58,846 nt of DNA from positions 1 to 58,846 of the forward strand of contig CACXMR010000012.1 of NCBI GenBank assembly GCA_902768825.1, written 5' to 3'. This stretch comes from an uncultured Ruminococcus sp. (GTDB taxonomy: Bacteria; Bacillota; Clostridia; Oscillospirales; Acutalibacteraceae). The translations under genes were made by a program, and so were the position numbers. The notes below the pieces were generated by a model. It did not search any database. It saw only the letters and a program-made list of their open reading frames with translations, and was not told where the DNA came from. Of this stretch, positions 52,424-58,846 are shown piece by piece (positions within the stretch are counted from its first letter, which is position 1; each line of letters opens with the position of its first letter).

Positions 52424-53790
52424 ATGAGAGATACTTATGAATCTCCGCTTTCATCAAGATATGCGGACAAGGAAATGAAATACATTTTTTCTCCCGATAT
52501 GAAATTCAAGACCTGGAGAAAGCTCTGGATAGCTCTTGCCGAAGCAGAGCAGCTGAGGACATCAACTACGAGGTTGCGGAGGAAAGAGAAAAGGTCGTCC
52601 GACACGATGTTATGTCCCATGTCTATGCTTACGGCGTGCAGTGCCCCAAGGCTGCGGGCATCATCCATCTCGGAGCCACCTCCTGCTATGTGGGTGACAA
52701 CACCGACGTTATCATTATGACAGAGGCTCTGAAGATAGTTGAAAAGAAGCTGGTGAGCGTGATACGTCAGCTCTCCAGGTTTGCCGAAAAATACAAGGAT
52801 CTCCCGACCCTGGCCTTTACTCATTTTCAGCCCGCACAGCCAACTACGGTAGGCAAGAGGGCAACACTCTGGATACAGGATCTTCTCATGGATCTGGAGG
52901 ATGTAAGATATGTTCTGTCAACAATGAAGCTTTTAGGCTGCAAGGGTACCACAGGTACGCAGGCAAGCTTTTTGGAGCTTTTTGACGGCGACCACGACAA
53001 GTGCAAGCAGATAGACAGGCTTATCGCCGAAAAGATGGGCTTCTCGGAGTGCTTTGCCGTATCGGGACAGACCTATTCAAGGAAGCTGGACAGCCGTGTG
53101 GTAAACGTGCTTGCAGGCATTGCCCAGAGCGCTTCCAAATTCTCAAACGACATAAGACTTCTCCAGCACCTGAAAGAGGTAGAGGAGCCCTTTGAGAAGA
53201 ACCAGATAGGTTCCAGCGCCATGGCTTATAAGCGTAATCCCATGAGGTCAGAGCGCATGACATCGCTTTCACGCTATGTGATGATAGATGTGCTCAATCC
53301 TTATATTACAGCGGCTACCCAGTGGTTTGAGAGGACACTTGATGACTCTGCAAACAAGCGTCTCAGTGTGCCTGAGGCATTCCTTGCGGTGGACGCAATA
53401 CTCAATCTCTATATCAATGTCAGCGACGGCCTTGTGGTTTATGAGGGCGCCATTACTGCACACCTGATGAATGAGCTGCCATTTATGATGACAGAGAACA
53501 TAATGATGGATGCTGTAAAGGCAGGCGGCAACCGTCAGGAGCTTCACGAGAAGATAAGGGCATTGTCACAGGAGATAAAGAGCAGCGGCGGCAGGAACGA
53601 CCTTCTTGAGAAGATAGCAGCCGATCCGGCATTTGGAAAGACACTTGACCAGCTCAACGAGATATGCCGTCCGGAGAAGTATGTTGGCCGTGCGCCGAGA
53701 CAGACCGAGGACTTCCTCAGGGAAACAGTAGCTCCCGCTCTGGCGCCCTATGAGTCTCTGGAAACTGAGAAGGCCGAGATCAACGTGTAA
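52424..53790 (+). pseudogene. purB: Adenylosuccinate lyase, interrupted by a short deletion with frameshift near 52553
   Basis: The N-terminal ~43 residues ([20 protein letters not shown]...ALAEAEQ) read in one frame from 52424 (AAAGGGTAGGGCAGC upstream). The rest, from [26 protein letters not shown] to the stop at 53790, reads in another frame. In related proteins about 17-19 residues separate EAEQ and DINYEV. They are missing here, so a deletion of roughly 50 bases, not a multiple of three, joins CAGCTG to GAGGAC. The C-terminal part keeps [20 protein letters not shown] and SSAMAYKRNP, so it is otherwise intact. An internal ATG at 52612 has no ribosome binding site. Confidence 0.85.
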
Positions 53791-53869
53791 AAGCGAATAA
53801 TGAAAAGTGAATAAAGATTAATGATTAATGAATAATCCCACCCTACTCAGCAAAGCTCAAAAAAATCGC

Positions 53870-54011
53870 AGGTGCAGGACCGGCAAGCTGCCGGTGCCGA
53901 TTTCGCGATGCGAAGTCGGGAGTGTAGGCTCTGCGCGGCGGGTCCAGGGACTGCGTCCCTGGCGGGGTCAAGGGGCAGAGCCCCTGTCAGGAGTTTGAGG
54001 GCGAAGCCCTC
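53870..54011. repeat. Composite family A/B repeat with four hairpins
   Basis: Hairpins: ACCGGCA/TGCCGGT (53879-53895), CCAGGGAC/GTCCCTGG (53944-53962), AGGGGC/GCCCCT (53971-53985) and GAGGGC/GCCCTC (53997-54011). Modules GCGAAGTCGGGA and GGCTCTGCGC also occur at 41951 and 16651. No gene. The order hairpin-GGGGTC-hairpin recalls repeats seen widely in Ruminococcaceae genomes. Confidence 0.7.
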
Positions 54012-54043
54012 AATAATAACGAAGAAAGGATGAAAACAGCAGG

Positions 54044-55324
54044 ATGGTAAGAGCAATAGTAGGCGCCAACTGGGGCGATGAAGGAAAGGGCAAGATCACT
54101 GACGTGCTTGCTCAGAACTCGGACATGGTGATAAGGTTCCAGGGCGGAAGCAACGCCGGACACACGATCATCAATAATTATGGCAAGTTCGCACTGCATC
54201 AGCTTCCCTCAGGCGTGTTTAACAGCAATATCACAAATATTATAGGCAACGGCGTTGCCCTGAGTGTTGAGAATCTGGTCAAGGAGATCAAGCAGCTTGT
54301 GGACAGCGGAGTACCTATGCCCAATATCCTTGTCTCCGACAGGGCGCAGATCGTTATGCCCTATCATAAGCTCTTTGATTGCTATGAGGAGGAGAGACTT
54401 GGCGGCAAGAGCTTCGGCTCTACAAAATCCGGCATTGCACCCTTCTATTCCGATAAATTTTCAAAGATCGGCTTCCAGGTAAACGAGCTTTATGATGACG
54501 AGGCAGGTCTTAAAGAAAAGATCCAGCGTATACTTGAAGTAAAGAACGCAATTGTTGAAAATGTCTATCACAAAGAGCCTATCAGCGTTGATGAGATGTT
54601 TGCAAAGCTGATGGAATATAGGGAGGCTCTGGCTCCCTATGCCGCAAATACCTTCGATATCGTCAACGAGGCAGTAAGAGAAGGCAAGAATATCCTTCTT
54701 GAAGGTCAGCTCGGTTCTCTCAAGGATACGGATTTCGGCATTTATCCCATGGTTACCTCATCAAACACCATTGCAGGCTATGGAGCTGTGGGCGCAGGCG
54801 GCATACCGCCCTATGAGATCAAGGATATAATCACAGTAGTCAAGGCTTATTCCAGTGCAGTGGGCGCAGGCGAGTTTGTCAGTGAGATATTCGGTGACGA
54901 AGCCGATGAGCTCAGGAGGAGAGGCGGCGACGGCGGCGAATACGGCGCTACTACGGGCCGTCCCAGAAGAATGGGCTGGCTTGACCTGGTGGCAACACGC
55001 TATGGCTGCCGTGTCCAGGGCGCTACTCAGGTGGCGTTTACCGTAATCGACGCACTTGGCTATCTTGACGAGATCCCTGTGTGCGTTGCGTATGAGCTGG
55101 ACGGCAAGAGGATAGATTACTTCCCGTCTACCACAAAGCTCAAGAGAGCAAAGCCCATACTTGAGGTGCTTCCGGGCTGGAAGTGCGACATCAGGGGAAT
55201 CAGAAAATATGAGGAGCTTCCCGAAAACTGCCGCAGGTATATAGAGTTTGCCGAAAAAGCAGTCGGCGTTCCTTTCACAATGGTCTCCAACGGCCCCAAG
55301 AGAGAGGATATCATTTACCGCTAA
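54044..55324 (+). CDS. purA: Adenylosuccinate synthase
   Basis: 426 residues. GANWGDEGKGKITD (GTP/IMP loop) and NAGHTI are unmistakable. It converts IMP to adenylosuccinate, the step before PurB. The ATG follows CAGCAGG. It is the next gene after the broken purB. Confidence 0.97.
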   Translation: MVRAIVGANWGDEGKGKITDVLAQNSDMVIRFQGGSNAGHTIINNYGKFALHQLPSGVFNSNITNIIGNGVALSVENLVKEIKQLVDSGVPMPNILVSDRAQIVMPYHKLFDCYEEERLGGKSFGSTKSGIAPFYSDKFSKIGFQVNELYDDEAGLKEKIQRILEVKNAIVENVYHKEPISVDEMFAKLMEYREALAPYAANTFDIVNEAVREGKNILLEGQLGSLKDTDFGIYPMVTSSNTIAGYGAVGAGGIPPYEIKDIITVVKAYSSAVGAGEFVSEIFGDEADELRRRGGDGGEYGATTGRPRRMGWLDLVATRYGCRVQGATQVAFTVIDALGYLDEIPVCVAYELDGKRIDYFPSTTKLKRAKPILEVLPGWKCDIRGIRKYEELPENCRRYIEFAEKAVGVPFTMVSNGPKREDIIYR

Positions 55325-55340
55325 TTATGGAGGAGTCATT

Positions 55341-57167
55341 ATGTGTGGCATAGTAGGTTATATCGGCTATGAGCAGGCCGCTCCGTTTTTGCTCAAGGGT
55401 CTGGAAAAGCTGGAATACCGTGGATATGATTCATCGGGGATATGTCTCAACGACGGCTCTGAGCTTGTTGTTAAAAAAGCAAAGGGAAAGCTTGAGGAGC
55501 TGAAAAAGCTTACTGACAACGGCAGAGCACTGAGCGGTACTGTGGGTATCGGCCATACAAGATGGGCGACTCATGGTGAGCCTTCGGATGTAAACGCTCA
55601 TCCCCATCTCAGCGAGTCCGGACGCTTTGCTGTAGTGCACAACGGCATTATCGAAAATTACCTCCAGCTCAAGGAATATCTTATCTCCAAGGGCGTTACC
55701 TTCCGCTCCATGACGGATACGGAGGTAATTGCCCAGCTTATAGAATTCTATTACAAGGGCGATCTCATCGACACGGTGATAAAAGTGCTGTCAAGGCTTG
55801 ACGGATCATATGCACTTGGCGTTATCAGTGTGGACGATCCTGACCGCATCATTGCTGTCCGCAAGGAAAGCCCACTTATCATCGGCATAGGCCAGGGCGA
55901 AAACTATATCGCTTCCGACGTGCCCGCTATCCTTGCAAAGACAAAGAGGATTTATCGTCTCGAAAATAACGAGATAGCCATTCTCCGCCGTGACAGCATA
56001 AAGATCATCAACACCGACAGGGAAGAGGTAAAAAAACAGGAGGAGACCATAAGCTGGACCATTGACGCAGCCGAAAAGGGCGGCTATGAGCATTTTATGT
56101 TCAAGGAAATAATGGAACAGCCCAAGGTTATCCATGACACCATATCTCCCCGCATCAGAAACGGCAGGGTAGTGCTGGATGAGATAAGCCTCACTCCTGA
56201 GCAGCTGCGTTCCTTCAGGAAGATAAATATTCTTGCCTGCGGTTCTGCTTATCATGTGGGTGTTGTGGCAAAATATATTTTTGAAAAGCTCCTTCGCATA
56301 CCGGTGGAGGCTGATCTTGCGTCTGAGTTCCGCTATCGTGACCCAATTGTTGACGACAAGACCCTCACAATAGTTATCAGCCAGTCCGGCGAGACAGCCG
56401 ATACCAAGGAGGCAATGAAGGAGGCTCAGCGCAGAGGCTCCCATGTGATCTCCATCGTAAATGTAGTTGGCAGTGCCATCGCAACAGAGTCCGACGACGT
56501 CATCTACACCTGGGCAGGCCCGGAGATCGCTGTTGCCACAACCAAGGCCTACAGCGCTCAGCTTGCTGTGATTTATCTTATGGCGATCTTTTTTGGAGAT
56601 CTGCTGGGCACCATCGACGAAAAACAGTATGGCTACTATGTTTCCGAGCTTCTGACCATACCTGATAAGATCAGTCAGATACTCGAAAACAGCACTCAGG
56701 TGCAGTACCTTGCGTCAAAGCTTTTCAATTCAAAGGATATTTTCTTTATCGGAAGAAATATAGACTATGCTCTTTCACTTGAAGGCTCACTGAAGCTCAA
56801 GGAAATCTCCTATATTCATTCAGAGGCTTATGCTGCCGGAGAGCTCAAGCACGGGACTATCAGTCTTATCGAAAACGGTACTCTCGTAATAGCACTGGCG
56901 ACTCACGAACCACTGATCGCAAAGACCGTGAGCAACATCCGTGAGGTGCAGACAAGAGGTGCAAACGTGCTTTGCCTTGCCTGCGATGATCACAAGGAGC
57001 TTGCAGATGTGGCGCAGAGCACAGTGTTTATACCCAAGATCTGCGATATGATGCTTCCGTCACTGGCAGTAGTGCCCCTGCAGCTTTTTGCATATTATGT
57101 TGCGTCCGCCAAGGGCTGCGACATAGACAAGCCCCGCAATCTGGCAAAATCGGTTACGGTGGAATGA
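55341..57167 (+). CDS. glmS: Glutamine-fructose-6-phosphate aminotransferase
   Basis: 608 residues. The mature N-terminus CGIVGYIG, after Met removal, provides the catalytic Cys; LEYRGYDSSG and two SIS domains (about 280-420 and 455-590) and the terminal DKPRNLAKSVTVE are typical. It makes glucosamine-6-P for peptidoglycan. The ATG at 55341 follows GGAGGAGT; an earlier frame opening inside purA is a shadow. No glmS ribozyme is visible in the 16-base gap. Confidence 0.97.
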   Translation: MCGIVGYIGYEQAAPFLLKGLEKLEYRGYDSSGICLNDGSELVVKKAKGKLEELKKLTDNGRALSGTVGIGHTRWATHGEPSDVNAHPHLSESGRFAVVHNGIIENYLQLKEYLISKGVTFRSMTDTEVIAQLIEFYYKGDLIDTVIKVLSRLDGSYALGVISVDDPDRIIAVRKESPLIIGIGQGENYIASDVPAILAKTKRIYRLENNEIAILRRDSIKIINTDREEVKKQEETISWTIDAAEKGGYEHFMFKEIMEQPKVIHDTISPRIRNGRVVLDEISLTPEQLRSFRKINILACGSAYHVGVVAKYIFEKLLRIPVEADLASEFRYRDPIVDDKTLTIVISQSGETADTKEAMKEAQRRGSHVISIVNVVGSAIATESDDVIYTWAGPEIAVATTKAYSAQLAVIYLMAIFFGDLLGTIDEKQYGYYVSELLTIPDKISQILENSTQVQYLASKLFNSKDIFFIGRNIDYALSLEGSLKLKEISYIHSEAYAAGELKHGTISLIENGTLVIALATHEPLIAKTVSNIREVQTRGANVLCLACDDHKELADVAQSTVFIPKICDMMLPSLAVVPLQLFAYYVASAKGCDIDKPRNLAKSVTVE

Positions 57168-57200
57168 GTGTGCCGCAGTCATGCATGAGAGGTGAATTAT

Positions 57201-58742
57201 ATGGATATTAAAAGGGAATCCGTTCTTATAATGGATTTTGGCGGGCAGTATAGCCAGCTTATCGCAAGAAGAGTCCGTGAGTGCAATGTTTATTGCGAAC
57301 TGAGATCCTATAAGCTCAAGGCCGATGAGATCAAAAAAGCAGGCTATATGGGAATAATCTTTTCCGGAGGGCCTAACAGCACCTATGAGGATAGTGCTCC
57401 CAAATGTGATCCGGAGATCTTCAGATTGGGCATTCCTATTCTTGGCATATGCTACGGTGCACAGCTCATGGCTCAGGCACTGGGCGGTAAGGTGGAAAAA
57501 AGCGAAACGAGGGAATACGGCAAGACCGAGATCGAATGTAATCCTTCTTCATTGGTTTTCCATGCAGGCAGATCTAAGACGGTCACCTGGATGAGTCATA
57601 CCGATTACATCGCAAAGGTTCCCCATGGATTTAAAGTAACGGCTATTTCAGAGGGCTGCCCTGTTGTCGCAATGGAGGATATCAAAAGGAAGTTCTTTGC
57701 ATTGCAGTTCCATCCTGAGGTTAACCACACTGAGCAGGGTATGCTGTATCTGAGGAATTACCTTTACAATGCCTGTGGTTGCACGGCAGAGTGGAAAATG
57801 AGCTCCTTTGTTACGGATACCATAGCAAGGCTTCGTGAAATGATCGGAGACAAGAAGGTGCTGTGTGCACTTTCCGGCGGCGTGGATTCGTCCGTGGCTG
57901 CGCTTTTAGTGCATAGGGCAGTGGGTAAACAGCTGACTTGTATTTTTGTGGACCATGGCCTTCTCCGCAAGGATGAGGGCGATGAGGTCGAGGCGGTGTT
58001 CCGTAAGCAGTTTGACATGAATCTGATTAGGGTCAATGCACAGGAACGCTTCCTCACACGGCTTCAGGGAGTTTCTGATCCCGAGACAAAACGTAAAATC
58101 ATTGGCGAGGAGTTCATCAGAGTATTCGAGGATGAAGCTAAAAAGCTCGGCAGAATAGAGTTCCTTTGCCAGGGAACGATTTATCCAGATGTTGTGGAAA
58201 GCGGTACCGGTGACGCTGCAGTAATCAAAAGTCACCACAATGTAGGAGGTCTGCCGGAGGACGTGGGCTTTGAGGGTATCATTGAGCCTCTCCGTGATCT
58301 CTTCAAGGATGAGGTGAGAAAAGCCGGCATTGAGCTTGGCATTCCCGAAAACCTTGTCTGGCGTCAGCCGTTCCCCGGACCGGGTCTTGCCATACGCATT
58401 ATGGGAGAGATCACCGAGGATAAGCTGGAGATATTGAAGGATGCGGACGCTATTTTGAGGGAAGAAATCAAGGCCAGCGGTTTGTTGCGTGATGTTGATC
58501 AGTATTTTGCGGTTCTTACCGGCATCAAGAGTGTCGGAGTCATGGGCGATGGCCGCACCTACGATAACACTATTGCTCTCCGTGCGGTTACGACCTCTGA
58601 TTTTATGACCGCCGATTGGGCACGGCTTCCCTATGATGTAATAGAAAGAATATCCAACCGTATCATCAATGAAGTCAGAAACGTCAACCGTGTGGTCTAC
58701 GACGTCACTTCAAAGCCCCCTGCGACTATCGAGTGGGAATAA
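57201..58742 (+). CDS. guaA: GMP synthase (glutamine-hydrolysing)
   Basis: 513 residues. GATase motifs GICYGAQLM and [11 protein letters not shown]-PPase loop [12 protein letters not shown], and the C-terminal dimerisation domain ending [14 protein letters not shown]. The ATG at 57201 has AGAGGTGA upstream; a GTG at 57192 is less likely. The pur cluster appears to end here; 58743-58846 holds no clear terminator. Confidence 0.97.
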   Translation: MDIKRESVLIMDFGGQYSQLIARRVRECNVYCELRSYKLKADEIKKAGYMGIIFSGGPNSTYEDSAPKCDPEIFRLGIPILGICYGAQLMAQALGGKVEKSETREYGKTEIECNPSSLVFHAGRSKTVTWMSHTDYIAKVPHGFKVTAISEGCPVVAMEDIKRKFFALQFHPEVNHTEQGMLYLRNYLYNACGCTAEWKMSSFVTDTIARLREMIGDKKVLCALSGGVDSSVAALLVHRAVGKQLTCIFVDHGLLRKDEGDEVEAVFRKQFDMNLIRVNAQERFLTRLQGVSDPETKRKIIGEEFIRVFEDEAKKLGRIEFLCQGTIYPDVVESGTGDAAVIKSHHNVGGLPEDVGFEGIIEPLRDLFKDEVRKAGIELGIPENLVWRQPFPGPGLAIRIMGEITEDKLEILKDADAILREEIKASGLLRDVDQYFAVLTGIKSVGVMGDGRTYDNTIALRAVTTSDFMTADWARLPYDVIERISNRIINEVRNVNRVVYDVTSKPPATIEWE

Positions 58743-58846
58743 TTAAAATGTCCCCCGGCATGGTTCCTCACCCTTTTTCGGGGCACCAAAACTATCTTAG
58801 AAAAAAGATAAAGAAAAGAATTAAGAGACCTTGTAAAGTGAGTAAA

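Noticed and set aside
52612-53790. A separate gene starting at internal ATG 52612
   Set aside because: The matching N-terminus lies just upstream in another frame and 52612 lacks a ribosome binding site, so one broken purB explains both ORFs.
55325-55340. glmS ribozyme before glmS
   Set aside because: Only 16 bases separate purA and glmS and no ribozyme fold is possible there.

Overview
The window is a contiguous piece of chromosome from a Gram-positive, low-to-mid GC Clostridia, most likely a Ruminococcus-like member of the Oscillospiraceae. I infer this from the gene families: MORN-repeat protein, DUF5711, DUF368, a rubredoxin-fused flavodiiron protein, NADP-type GdhA and a ClpE-like ATPase. 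Strong AGGAGG-type ribosome binding sites, TTGACA-17-TATAAT promoters, and ECF-transporter genes next to truA also fit. Species-level assignment is not possible from sequence alone.

Layout. 1-7.9 kb: the 3' part of a MORN-repeat protein with an acidic 17-residue tandem repeat, a HAD phosphatase, a membrane acyltransferase, a PASTA-domain pseudokinase, a membrane protein and a Ser/Glu-rich lipoprotein. 8.0-12.6 kb: a minus-strand GT2 / winged-helix / NYN-nuclease cluster, then an XRE regulator with an ABC-2 exporter. 13-17.5 kb: L,D-transpeptidase, flavodiiron protein, a 49-residue membrane protein missed by length cut-offs, and rpsT. 17.2-22.5 kb: a small Cys protein with a DUF368 transporter, then sbcDC. 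22.7-25.9 kb: ftsEX with an M23 murein hydrolase carrying an extreme Asp/Tyr-rich segment. 26-35 kb: ilvD, a Zn-ribbon/TPR protein, an rRNA-type methyltransferase, ecfA1-ecfA2-ecfT-truA and a DUF5711 protein. 35-42 kb: yceD-rpmF-der-plsY, cvpA-like, pgsA and clpE-like. 42-44.3 kb: a YolD/Y-family polymerase SOS pair with a near-consensus LexA box. 44.4-49.4 kb: two lipoproteins (one broken by a stop codon), metF and gdhA. 50-58.7 kb: purC-purF-purB(broken)-purA-glmS-guaA.

Functional themes are envelope growth (ftsEX-hydrolase, L,D-transpeptidase, PASTA protein, DUF368, plsY, pgsA, glmS), DNA repair (sbcCD, mutagenic polymerase), translation (rpsT, rpmF, der, truA) and purine synthesis.

Three things stand out beyond routine genes. 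First, two genes are interrupted: purB has lost a short internal segment with a frameshift, and a duplicated-domain lipoprotein has an in-frame TAA. Second, at least three families of dispersed palindromic intergenic repeats recur through the window; one copy supplies the C-terminus and stop codon of a methyltransferase, and one is a ~285 bp unit with terminal inverted repeats. Third, several gene groups have no assigned biology that I know of, notably the GT2/winged-helix/NYN cluster. I did not find an obvious defence or CRISPR system.
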